Origin: Kiritimatiellota bacterium | Lineage (GTDB): Bacteria; Verrucomicrobiota; Kiritimatiellia; JAAZAB01 | Direction of reading: 5' to 3' | Assembly: GCA_026398415.1 (NCBI GenBank) | Contig: JAPLSY010000086.1 | Coordinates: forward strand, 62,001 to 126,000 | DNA length: 64,000 nucleotides | The notes under the pieces: generated by a model | What the model was told of the DNA's origin: nothing | Databases searched by the model: none | The model's input: the letters and a program-made list of their open reading frames with translations, nothing else | Shown: in pieces, positions 1 to 7,429 of the stretch | Layout: the number at the start of each line of letters is the position of its first letter | How positions within the stretch are numbered: the first letter of the stretch is position 1 | Program-made: the position numbers and the translations under genes

Positions 1-234
1 GTATATATTGGACACCTTGGTTTGTTGGGGCGCTGGAATCCCCGTTTTGTCTGGGCGTTTTCCCTTGGCTTATTGTTCCTCTATGTTGGTACCAGTGCCG
101 GGGTGGTGGGCATTATCGTCTGGTTCCTGATTGTCTGTGCGGGAACGGGTAGTCTGGTGCTGACGCTATGCGGCCGCAAACTGCCGGCGATCCTTGCCCA
201 GTCAAGCCTTCCGGGGGGGAGCGGTTTAAGTTAA
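1..234 (+). CDS. C-terminal end of a membrane protein (partial)
   Basis: The reading frame is open from the first base of the window and ends at TAA 232-234, so only about 77 C-terminal residues are visible. They form two strongly hydrophobic stretches (around WAFSLGLLFLYVGTSAGV and GIIVWFLIVCAG), which fits the last transmembrane helices of an inner-membrane protein, followed by a short Gly/Ser-rich polar tail. The family cannot be named from this fragment. It is followed by about 170 bp without a gene before the GH78 gene. Confidence 0.5.
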   Translation, partial: VYIGHLGLLGRWNPRFVWAFSLGLLFLYVGTSAGVVGIIVWFLIVCAGTGSLVLTLCGRKLPAILAQSSLPGGSGLS

Positions 235-308
235 TGCATAAAAAAACTGGAATATTACCAGCTATACAAGTGAAATGACGCGAAAAAAGAGAAAATATTT
301 CTTTTATA

Positions 309-335
309 TTTAGCGTTCCTTTAGCGTATTTAGCT
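309..335 (+). repeat. Three short TTTAGC direct repeats upstream of the GH78 gene
   Basis: TTTAGCGT occurs at 309-316 and 320-327, and TTTAGCT at 329-335, giving repeats about 11 and 9 bp apart. They lie about 70-95 bp upstream of the preferred start of the glycosidase gene, where an activator or repressor site would be expected. The regulatory role is inference. The rest of 235-404 holds no gene and is AT-rich. Confidence 0.25.
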
Positions 336-404
336 GGCGAATTCTGTGGGTTAAAAACTATGTGTAGTGCTTGGCATCCAAGGCCTGTGTTGGAGAAAGG
401 TGCA

Positions 405-2990
405 ATGAATGCAAAAGATTATAATCAACAGAAAGAAAAGCCGGATTTGATCGGGAATTTTACATTCCAGCGAAAGTACCGACGTGTTGCGGAATGGGTA
501 TGGCGCCCGCGCGATTTAGCCGCGCGGGCCACAACGGAATCCCGTGTGCAGATCGAAAAAAACCGATTTGTCTATTTCCGGAAAACTTTCGAGCTTGCCG
601 GCAAAGTAAAACAGGCGTGTGCTGATGTCTCGGCTGACGGCCGCTACATTCTTTTCGTCAATGGACAGCGCGTCGGCCGCGGGCCAGCGCGCTGTAGCCC
701 GGAATGGCAATCCTACGATACCTACGATCTTCGTCCGTTTCTGCGTCCCGGCCGCAATATTATCGCCGCACTCGTGCACTCATATGGCAGGGATACGGGG
801 TGGTACGAGCTTCCGCGTTGGGAGGCGGCCTCGGCCTTCGGCTGTGGCGGCTGGTTTTTGCAGGGAGTGGTGATGGCCGGTAACGAAGTGCGTCTTGACA
901 CCGGCGATACTTGGCGCTGTCTTTTATCCGAAGCGTGGCAACAGGATACAGTGAATGGCATAACCGGCTTTGCCGAGGAGTTAGACGCCCGTAAAATTCC
1001 CGCAGGATGGATGATGCCGGAGTTTGATGACAGCGCCTGGCCTAGGGCGCAAATTCTGCGTGTGTCCGGAATCTGGGGCAGCAATGACGTTGTGCCGTTT
1101 CCGGTCATGGCGCCGCGCGATATTCCGTTTCCAATGGAAGAAATTCATCGGCCGGCTACAGTCAGCGTCGGTGAAGTTGTAAATGTCGCGGGAACATTGG
1201 AACAAGCCTTTTCCGCGGAAATATTATTGCCTTTGTCGCAATGCCGGGTCGAAAACGTTGAGTCTATGATCAACGGCAAGGGATTCGCGGTTATCGCAAC
1301 GAGTTTTGAACGCAGTGCATCCATTGTATTCGATTTCGGCCGCACCCAGCAGGGGCGCGTTTGTTTTTCCGTTGACGGTCCGGCCGGCGCCGTGCTCGAT
1401 ATCCGCTATAGTGAGCGGCTTAAACCGGATGGCCGCGTGGAAGTTCCGCCGTGGAGCTGGGGCGATAATTCCTATGTGCAAACTCATCGTGTCATCCTGC
1501 CTGGGGGGCCATTCGACTGGGAGCAGTTCGATTTCGGCGGCTTTCGGTACGTCCAGTTTACCATTCGCGGTTGTGCCGAATCACTGCAACTCAAATGCGT
1601 CGCCGTCAATTTTACTTCCTATCCGGTCGGCGATCGCGGTCGATTTTCCTGCAGTGATCCACTGCTGGATAAAATTTACAGCATCAGCGCCTACACCTTG
1701 CAATGCTGTATGCTCGATTCCTACGAGGATTGTCCCTCGCGTGAGCAGAGCCAGTGGACCAACGATCAGTATGTGCATCTCAATGTAAACTATGCGCAAT
1801 TCGGCGATACGGCCCTGGCGCGGCGGCTGATCAGACAGGTTGGCCAATCTCAGCGTCCGGACGGACAGGTAATGATGGTCGCGCCTGGATACGTCTCGGC
1901 ACAAACTCGTCAGAATATGTCGGAATTCACCCTGCATTGGATCATGTCCTTTGCGCCATATGTTCTTTACACCGGCGATGATGCGATCCTGCGTGAATTT
2001 TATCCGAACATCATCAAGGGATTATCCTGGGCAGAGCAACATCTGAACAATAATGACCTCCTTGATAATGTGCCGGGCATACTATGGATTGATTGGGCGG
2101 AAATCGACAAAAAAGGAGAACTCACGGAAATCAATTGCCGCTTTGTCGGCTGTCTGCGCATTGCCGTGGACATTGCCGAACGGCTGGGCATCGCTTATGA
2201 CGCCAAGCGCTACCGGGTGCTGGCTGACCGGATAAGCACGGCCGTCAATCGTCTTCTTTGGGATGACAAACGCGGCGTGTATATTGATACGCGTCACAAT
2301 GGAATTCAAAGCCGCAGGGTTAGCCAGCAATGCAATGTGGCGGCGATGTATTTTGCCGTGGCGCCCCGTGAGCGCTGGGACCGCATGCTTGCTTACATTC
2401 TTGATGAAAAGCGGCTTGTCATGACCAATGCGGCGGGTGTGTACGGCAATGTGCCATTTAATGATGAACATGATGTCGTGTTGTCACACGCTTTTTACAT
2501 GCATTTTCTCCACGCCGTGCTTGATCGGGTAGGACGGCATGATGTCATCGTAAAAAATATGCTAAACTGGTGGGGACCGCAGGCCAAGGCGAATGTCAGC
2601 ACCTGGGCGGAAGCATGGAATACTGAGCCAATCCATACGCTTTGTCATGCCTTCATGTGCACACCTGGCTATGATTTGCCGACGTATGTGCTGGGCGTGC
2701 GTCCTTTAGCGGACGGATTTACCCGGTTTGCCGTGATGCCGCAGACTTGCGGGCTCACATCGGCGTGCGGTGTGTTTCCCAGCGTTCGCGGTGATATTTC
2801 CGTGGCATGGAAATTAGCGGAGACAACATTTGAATTGACGGTGGAAGTTCCCGCAAACACAGAAGCACGGCTGTCGTTGCCGAATCTAAAGTTGCGTCCG
2901 ACCACGATTACACTGGACGGATCTGCGGTCAAAGGCATAACGTTCGTTGTGGGTTCCGGTAGCCATAGGTTGGCAGTGAAAGGAAAATAA
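405..2990 (+). CDS. GH78 alpha-L-rhamnosidase-like glycoside hydrolase
   Basis: An 861-residue protein resembling bacterial alpha-L-rhamnosidases (GH78), which release rhamnose from plant or microbial glycans by inversion. N-terminal beta-sandwich regions (about 1-400) are followed by an (alpha/alpha)6 barrel. The sequence DCPSREQSQWTND near residue 442 corresponds to the family segment with acidic active-site residues, and TWAEAWN near residue 732 supplies the later glutamate expected of the catalytic base. ATG 405 is preferred over the in-frame ATG at 360 because GGAGAAAGG lies 4-5 bases before it. No signal peptide is evident, so it may act in the cytoplasm on imported oligosaccharides. 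A second GH78-like gene lies at 45015. Substrate specificity cannot be read from the sequence. Confidence 0.85.
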   Translation: MNAKDYNQQKEKPDLIGNFTFQRKYRRVAEWVWRPRDLAARATTESRVQIEKNRFVYFRKTFELAGKVKQACADVSADGRYILFVNGQRVGRGPARCSPEWQSYDTYDLRPFLRPGRNIIAALVHSYGRDTGWYELPRWEAASAFGCGGWFLQGVVMAGNEVRLDTGDTWRCLLSEAWQQDTVNGITGFAEELDARKIPAGWMMPEFDDSAWPRAQILRVSGIWGSNDVVPFPVMAPRDIPFPMEEIHRPATVSVGEVVNVAGTLEQAFSAEILLPLSQCRVENVESMINGKGFAVIATSFERSASIVFDFGRTQQGRVCFSVDGPAGAVLDIRYSERLKPDGRVEVPPWSWGDNSYVQTHRVILPGGPFDWEQFDFGGFRYVQFTIRGCAESLQLKCVAVNFTSYPVGDRGRFSCSDPLLDKIYSISAYTLQCCMLDSYEDCPSREQSQWTNDQYVHLNVNYAQFGDTALARRLIRQVGQSQRPDGQVMMVAPGYVSAQTRQNMSEFTLHWIMSFAPYVLYTGDDAILREFYPNIIKGLSWAEQHLNNNDLLDNVPGILWIDWAEIDKKGELTEINCRFVGCLRIAVDIAERLGIAYDAKRYRVLADRISTAVNRLLWDDKRGVYIDTRHNGIQSRRVSQQCNVAAMYFAVAPRERWDRMLAYILDEKRLVMTNAAGVYGNVPFNDEHDVVLSHAFYMHFLHAVLDRVGRHDVIVKNMLNWWGPQAKANVSTWAEAWNTEPIHTLCHAFMCTPGYDLPTYVLGVRPLADGFTRFAVMPQTCGLTSACGVFPSVRGDISVAWKLAETTFELTVEVPANTEARLSLPNLKLRPTTITLDGSAVKGITFVVGSGSHRLAVKGK

Positions 2991-3068
2991 ATCATCCACT
3001 TATATACTACGGGCAGGTAATGTGCCTCCCATATGAAATAGTTGCCGGCGGCCTAATATAAAATGATC

Positions 3069-3419
3069 TCATGGCTCATCCATCCGCGTAAAGACTTCGG
3101 CTTTCAAAGTGGGACGGGTATAGGCGTATAGTTCCCATTTCAACCATCGGTTGGGGGCCGGTTTGCCCGGGAGTGTCAGGGCGGATACCTGGATACGAAT
3201 GGGGCCATTCGTGGATGGCAGACCGGTCAGGAGCGTTTCCGTTGGAATAATGCGGCTTGCGCTCAGCGTCTGGCTGATCGCGAAGCGCAAGGCCTGCGTG
3301 TCCCGTGCCGCCTGCTCCAACTTGAGCGTGGTCATCTGTGTTTCCAGTGCCGTGGTGGCGATCAGGACGATTACGATCAGGGCAACCAGCGCTTCAATCA
3401 ATGTGAATCCCTGGTTCAT
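3069..3419 (-). CDS. Minor pseudopilin, GspI/PilV-like
   Basis: The 116-residue protein starts MNQGFTLIEALVALIVIV, a class III prepilin signal: cleavage is expected between G4 and F5, with the conserved Glu at position 5 of the mature protein. The first hydrophobic helix is followed by a small polar domain (to RMDEP). This is the pattern of minor pseudopilins of type II secretion or type IV pilus-like systems, closest in size to GspI. The start lies 25 bases after the stop of the GspG-like gene and is probably read from the same transcript. An upstream in-frame extension would bury the prepilin signal, so it was rejected. No other secretion genes are in the window. Confidence 0.75.
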   Translation of the reverse strand: MNQGFTLIEALVALIVIVLIATTALETQMTTLKLEQAARDTQALRFAISQTLSASRIIPTETLLTGLPSTNGPIRIQVSALTLPGKPAPNRWLKWELYAYTRPTLKAEVFTRMDEP

Positions 3420-3444
3420 GTGTGGGCGGAAAGGGAATTGTGTT

Positions 3445-3879
3445 TTACAGGTCGGAGCTGGAAAGATCGCCGGCCGTCCCCGTGCCGCCCGGCTCGCCAT
3501 CACTGCCATAGGAGATGACTTCGAATGCCTCGTTGCTGCGTCCCGGCGCCAGATATAAATAATCGCGGTTCCAGGGATCCTTCGGCAGCTTGCGGCTGTC
3601 CAGATAGCCATCCTCAGGATATTTATCGGGGATGGGCGCAATGGTTGGCTTGACGCACAGTGCGTTCAGGCCCTGTTGCTGGGTCGGAACCTGGTTCTGC
3701 TCCATGCGGTAGAGCTGAAGGGCACTCTTAAAGTTTTTAATCTGGAGGGTGGCCGCCGTGACCTTGGCCTCGCCCGGATGCCGAAGCACGCCGACCCCGA
3801 CGATCCCCGCCAGGATCGAGATGATCAGCACCACCACCAGAATTTCAATTAACGTAAACCCGCTTTTAGTCCGGTTCAT
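3445..3879 (-). CDS. gspG: Major pseudopilin GspG-like
   Basis: The 144-residue protein begins MNRTKSGFTLIEILVVVLII: prepilin peptidase site G/F, Glu5 and a hydrophobic N-terminal helix. The body has typical GspG features: YRMEQNQVPTQQQGLNAL, PKDPWNRDYLYLAPG and a C-terminal YGSDGEPGGTGTAGD segment resembling the calcium-binding loop of GspG. It would form the shaft of the type II secretion pseudopilus in the periplasm. ATG 3879 is chosen because AAGGAAGGGA lies upstream and the prepilin motif is correctly placed. It is followed by a GspI-like gene and preceded, on the same strand, by the sigma factor/Spy module. Confidence 0.88.
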   Translation of the reverse strand: MNRTKSGFTLIEILVVVLIISILAGIVGVGVLRHPGEAKVTAATLQIKNFKSALQLYRMEQNQVPTQQQGLNALCVKPTIAPIPDKYPEDGYLDSRKLPKDPWNRDYLYLAPGRSNEAFEVISYGSDGEPGGTGTAGDLSSSDL

Positions 3880-3969
3880 ATAGTTCGATCCCTTCCTTGA
3901 TATGGAATCAAACACCAATGAACGCACTATAGCGCGTTACCGGCCCTTTGTCATTACCATTATGATGCG

Positions 3970-4371
3970 CTATGGCGACGGTGGCGGACGCCCGCCATGC
4001 ATGGGTCCGTGCTTCTTCATCCGTTCCATGATCTGGTCCAGCTTTTGTTGTTGCTCTGGTTGCAGGTGCGTTTTCATTTCGTCCTCTGCCTGCTGGAAGA
4101 TCGCCTGGACTTCCGGCTGATGCCGCTCGCGCACGTCGGACAGCGCCTTAAGCTGGGTATCCACAATGCGCTTGATTTCGATTTGCTGGGGCTTGGTGAG
4201 TTGAAGCTGGCGGGTCAGGTGGCGCATCATCATCTTGCACTGAGCGGCCGGCCGGTCTTGCATGGCCCGGGCGAAGCGATGCTTGAGGGCAAAATGACTG
4301 CCGGCCATGCCGAGCACCAGCCCAAGCATAAAAACCAGTCCGTAACGAAGCGTGATTTTCCATCGGTTCAT
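3970..4371 (-). CDS. Membrane-anchored Spy/CpxP-like periplasmic protein
   Basis: A 133-residue protein with one N-terminal membrane helix (about residues 9-27) and a helical periplasmic part. It has two LTxxQ-like elements (LTKPQQIEI and LQPEQQQKL) characteristic of the Spy/CpxP fold, and an MMRHL segment. A His/Met/Pro-rich tail (MKKHGPMHGG) could bind metal. The membrane-anchored form resembles heavy-metal sensor proteins such as CnrX. An AAGGAGGCG ribosome site lies 5 bases upstream. It follows the ECF sigma and putative anti-sigma genes, which supports a sensor role by context. Ligand and function are unproven. Confidence 0.65.
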   Translation of the reverse strand: MNRWKITLRYGLVFMLGLVLGMAGSHFALKHRFARAMQDRPAAQCKMMMRHLTRQLQLTKPQQIEIKRIVDTQLKALSDVRERHQPEVQAIFQQAEDEMKTHLQPEQQQKLDQIMERMKKHGPMHGGRPPPSP

Positions 4372-4399
4372 GATCGCCTCCTTTTTTTGAACATTCAGT

Positions 4400-4777
4400 T
4401 TATAATTCCACCAGCATTACATTCATGGTCAAACCGGTCGGATCATCCAGAAACAACCCGGCCATAACGGTATCCGTATTCAGGTCGCTGAGCGCATAAC
4501 CGGCGATACCGATCGCCAGGCAGGCGGCGACAGCGGCCGCCCAGGACCACACTGTCGCGGGCTCATAGACCCTGCCGGGTGATTTCGCTTCCAGCGGACC
4601 GAGTCGGCGGATTTCCGCCATGACTCCATCCTGCCAGTCCGCTCCGCCGGTGATGACCGCTCCGCCGGTGATGACCGGTCCACCGGTGATGACCGGTCCG
4701 CCGGCAAAGGGCTCGGACGAGCGACCGGCATTCCACAATGCGCGTTCGATACGATCCACGGTTTTATTGGGTTTCAC
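4400..4777 (-). CDS. Putative single-pass anti-sigma-like membrane protein
   Basis: A 125-residue protein whose GTG start overlaps the end of the ECF sigma gene by 14 bases; GAGGAGGAAC lies just upstream. It has a short polar N-terminus, a tract of GG(P/A)VIT repeats (about residues 26-45), and one membrane helix near residues 79-96. No zinc-binding anti-sigma HxxxCxxC motif is seen and the protein is not recognised by sequence. Its position directly after, and coupled to, an ECF sigma gene suggests an anti-sigma factor, as with the small membrane protein CnrY; this is inference. Confidence 0.5.
   Translation of the reverse strand: MKPNKTVDRIERALWNAGRSSEPFAGGPVITGGPVITGGAVITGGADWQDGVMAEIRRLGPLEAKSPGRVYEPATVWSWAAAVAACLAIGIAGYALSDLNTDTVMAGLFLDDPTGLTMNVMLVEL
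4641..4705. repeat. 18-bp coding tandem repeat (three full units plus a partial one)
   Basis: The unit GCTCCGCCGGTGATGACC (plus strand) occurs at 4641-4658 and 4659-4676, a two-base variant at 4677-4694, and a partial unit follows. In the gene on the minus strand it encodes repeated GGPVIT/GGAVIT. The near identity of the units suggests recent slippage, so copy number probably differs between strains. Confidence 0.8.
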
Positions 4778-5396
4778 GGCGTGGTTCCTCCTCGTGTTTC
4801 AGTAATTGTCCGATGATCCGTCGCATCCGCTGGCGCGCCCGATAGGCGCGCACCTTGACATTAATTGGGCTCCAGGCCATCAGCTGGGCGACTTCCCGTA
4901 CCGGCCGCTCCTCCATGTGAAGTAGTGTCACCAGCGTCCGATCCTCCGCGCTTAATCGCTCGAGCGCATAAGCCAGTAATTCGCGCGCTGCCTGACGGGA
5001 TGTCTGCCGGTCAAATATTTCCTGGGATTCCGTTCGGCTGGAGCGGTCCAGCCATGTCTGCGTTTCGTCCGACAGGTCGTTGAGCACACAACAAACCGGC
5101 TGGCGACTTACCCGGCGCCAGAATGTAAAGCACTGTCGCACGGCAATGCCGGCCAACCAGTGCCGGAACTCGGCTGTGCCCCGGTAGGTCGGCAGGGCCT
5201 TATAGGCTTCGACAAAAATATCGTGCGCCATTTCATCGGCGCGGTTCGGTGGGACATGCTTGAGCACGATTGCAAATACCCATGCCCGGTAACGGGTCAA
5301 CAAGTCGGCAAACGCGTTGATGTCCCCGCGCCGGACGCGTTCAATGATTGCCTGATCGCTGTCGGCCGCGCCGTCGCTGTTCATGGCATATCCCAT
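4764..5396 (-). CDS. ECF RNA polymerase sigma factor
   Basis: A 210-residue sigma-70 family protein of the extracytoplasmic function group. Region 2 spans about residues 25-90 (FADLLTRYRAWVFAIVLKHV, then ADEMAHDIFVEAYKALPTYRG and FRHWLAGIA) and region 4 about 140-200 (LERLSAEDRTLVTLLHMEE, then REVAQLMAWSPINVKVRAYRAR). Regions 1 and 3 are absent, as expected. An alternative start is ATG 5384. The gene lies 9 bases after a secreted Spy-like gene and overlaps the next gene by 14 bases, so the four genes probably form one operon sensing the periplasm. Confidence 0.9.
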   Translation of the reverse strand: MGYAMNSDGAADSDQAIIERVRRGDINAFADLLTRYRAWVFAIVLKHVPPNRADEMAHDIFVEAYKALPTYRGTAEFRHWLAGIAVRQCFTFWRRVSRQPVCCVLNDLSDETQTWLDRSSRTESQEIFDRQTSRQAARELLAYALERLSAEDRTLVTLLHMEERPVREVAQLMAWSPINVKVRAYRARQRMRRIIGQLLKHEEEPRRETQ

Positions 5397-5405
5397 TTGC
5401 CCTGT

Positions 5406-5918
5406 TTATGGTGCGCTGGGACAATCAACTTGTTTGTCCATCCTGCCGTGTCCCTTGGCGAATGGCTTGTGCATGGTGTTCCGCGCATCAGAGCGGATCT
5501 TGTCCAAAGCGGCCTGCTGGTCGCTGGTCAGCACGGCGCGAATTTGGCCGGCGACTTTGGCGCGCAGGACGGCGGCTTCTTCGCCCGCCGCGGCGGCTTT
5601 CTTGCAGGCGGCGCGCACGGATTGCTCATCGAAAGGTCCGACCTGAATCTGGTGGCTCAGCGCCTCGCGCGTCTCTTTCCACTGGGCTGCGGCGGCCTTC
5701 ATGGATTCCTGGTTCAGTTTCATGATTGACGCAATCTGCTGGCTCTGGTCGGCGGTCAGATTCAACTGCTCAAACTCTGCCATGAATTGGCTGCCAAAGC
5801 CTTTGCCTTCATGCGGGCGTTGGGCGTTAGCATTGGTTTCACCCGATGCGGGGCAAGCCGCTCCTGCCGCCAGCATACCGATCAGTACCGCACAGATCAA
5901 TCCTCGGTTCGTACGCAT
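5406..5918 (-). CDS. Secreted Spy/CpxP-like LTxxQ protein
   Basis: A 170-residue exported protein: the signal peptide is about residues 1-26 (hydrophobic core LICAVLIGMLAAGAACPASG), followed by a helical body with LTADQSQQI near residue 54 and a second element LTSDQQAAL near residue 131. This is the LTxxQ pattern of the Spy/CpxP family of periplasmic chaperones and stress sensors. ATG 5918 has AGGAGGCGC about 7 bases upstream, which decides the start over an upstream in-frame one. It is the first gene of the module and probably a target or sensor of the sigma factor encoded after it. Confidence 0.75.
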   Translation of the reverse strand: MRTNRGLICAVLIGMLAAGAACPASGETNANAQRPHEGKGFGSQFMAEFEQLNLTADQSQQIASIMKLNQESMKAAAAQWKETREALSHQIQVGPFDEQSVRAACKKAAAAGEEAAVLRAKVAGQIRAVLTSDQQAALDKIRSDARNTMHKPFAKGHGRMDKQVDCPSAP

Positions 5919-6068
5919 TGTGCGCCTCCTTGGTTCAATGGTTTCGTTCATTGTGTCTACCCATGATAGTAGCCGGCTGGTACGATCTGGTTACAAGAAA
6001 GAATAGCTTTTATTCGCCTAACTATTCAGGTGCTAGTACAATTTCAGAGGAGAGAAAACTACGGATTA

Positions 6069-6120
6069 CCCCGCCCGGAGCGGGGCGAACACGGAGGCTT
6101 GCCACGCTAAAAGCGTTGGC
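6069..6120. other. Two small hairpins downstream of the dehydrogenase
   Basis: CCCCG 6069-6073 pairs with CGGGG 6081-6085, and GCCACGC 6101-6107 pairs with GCGTTGGC 6113-6120 with one bulge. They lie after the stop of the minus-strand dehydrogenase gene and could weaken read-through into the Spy/ECF module. There is no clear T-tract, so a terminator call is not secure. Confidence 0.25.
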
Positions 6121-6186
6121 ACGGATAGGGGAGATGTGGATATTCCCCTTGATCCCATCCGTAGAAACAAAAGCGTAGTCTCCCGC

Positions 6187-7182
6187 TCACTTGGTCCAGT
6201 CGAAGAGCACGCCGAGGGCGTCATTCGGCCTGTCGGCAAGCATGTTGTAGATGTTCTGACAGTCGTCCGGCTTGGCGACGTGCGTGATCAGGTCCTCGGT
6301 CGTCAGCCTGCCGCTACCCATCAGCCGCAGGAGCAGGTTGCGTTCGCGATCCTTCGTCCACCAGAAATAGATGTTGGATTGTGCGGGAGTGAGCGGGTGA
6401 ATGGCGCCAAGGATGCTCACCTCGCGCAGATGGACTTCCTCCATGAAGTCGAATTCCACCTTTCCGCGCGGCGAGCCCAACGCGATCATGCGCCCGGCAA
6501 TGCAGGCCAGCTTGACGGCCATCGGGTAAACGGCAGGAATACCGGTGGACTCAATGACAACGTTGGCGCCATCCTCCACGCAAAGCGCCCGCACCGCCTC
6601 GGTTACGTCCGAGGTCTTTCCAGGGTTGATACAGGCATCGGCGCCCCGGTCCTTGGCTTTTGCCAGGCGCATGTCGTTCAAATCCACGGCGATGACCGGT
6701 AAGCCGCCGTTGAGTTTGGCAAGCGAGAGGGCAAATTGCCCGATAAGTCCCAGCCCGACCACCGCCACGGCTTCGCCCAGCTCAATCTTTGCGACGCGCG
6801 CCCCATGCATTGCGATGGCCGCCATGGTCAGGAGCGAGGCGGATTTGCACGGCACATTGAGGGGCACCTTGTTGTAGGGCTTTTGCATGGTGCTGTGACT
6901 GGCATGGCTACCCTGGCCGGCAACACGGTCGCCGACCTTCACGTCCGTCACATTTTTGCCGATCTCCACCACGGTCCCGGCATTGCAGTAACCTGTGGTA
7001 TGTGGAAATTTGGCTTTTTCGCCCGGTTCGGCGCCATGAACCCAGCTCCAGAGCTCCGTGCCCACGCTTACAGCCGTGTACTCATTGTGGACCAGGATGG
7101 CATTGTCTGATACTGCGCCAATCTCAAATTCCTCGACCTCGATACGCCGGATCCCGTGACAGATCAACCGCTGTGCTTTCAT
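6187..7182 (-). CDS. MDR-superfamily alcohol dehydrogenase-like oxidoreductase
   Basis: A 331-residue medium-chain dehydrogenase/reductase. A GroES-like N-terminal domain (1-125) is followed by a Rossmann domain with VVGLGLIGQFALSLAK (about 139-155). The usual catalytic zinc cysteine is absent: SVGTELW stands where Cys-Gly-Ser-Asp is expected, and HTTGYCNAG replaces the GHE motif. It is therefore probably a zinc-independent member acting on sugar-derived or other alcohols with NAD(P). AAGGATAAC precedes ATG 7182. It is transcribed away from trxB across a shared 247-bp region. Substrate unknown. Confidence 0.75.
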   Translation of the reverse strand: MKAQRLICHGIRRIEVEEFEIGAVSDNAILVHNEYTAVSVGTELWSWVHGAEPGEKAKFPHTTGYCNAGTVVEIGKNVTDVKVGDRVAGQGSHASHSTMQKPYNKVPLNVPCKSASLLTMAAIAMHGARVAKIELGEAVAVVGLGLIGQFALSLAKLNGGLPVIAVDLNDMRLAKAKDRGADACINPGKTSDVTEAVRALCVEDGANVVIESTGIPAVYPMAVKLACIAGRMIALGSPRGKVEFDFMEEVHLREVSILGAIHPLTPAQSNIYFWWTKDRERNLLLRLMGSGRLTTEDLITHVAKPDDCQNIYNMLADRPNDALGVLFDWTK

Positions 7183-7274
7183 GTGTTATCCTTTATCTTG
7201 TATAATTGCTCAGGTAGGCATTACCATGGTGCCTGACAAATAAACTATAATTTATCCCCCTCCCCTGGAACGCA

Positions 7275-7300
7275 AGCGAAAAATAAATTTATTTTTCGCT
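7275..7300. promoter_or_regulatory. Perfect 26-bp palindrome between divergent genes
   Basis: The half-site AGCGAAAAATAAA is followed directly by its exact reverse complement with no spacer. It lies 93 bp upstream of the dehydrogenase start and 130 bp upstream of trxB, in the divergent control region. A TATAAT at 7246-7251 is close by. Candidate operator for a dimeric regulator, or a transcription-blocking hairpin; which one is inference. Confidence 0.45.
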
Positions 7301-7429
7301 GGACGCAAATGGCGAAACAACGTCCCCTTCGACAACAACGGATGCGTATGCCTGATTCCAAACTAAACAGTGGAAAAAGCGCGAAGCATGGCGTATAGTG
7401 CGGATCGCAAAACACAAAAGGGGAACGGC

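Noticed and set aside
4641..4705. Short tandem repeats that could suggest a CRISPR array
   Set aside because: Units are 18 bp, directly adjacent without spacers and lie in frame within a coding sequence.
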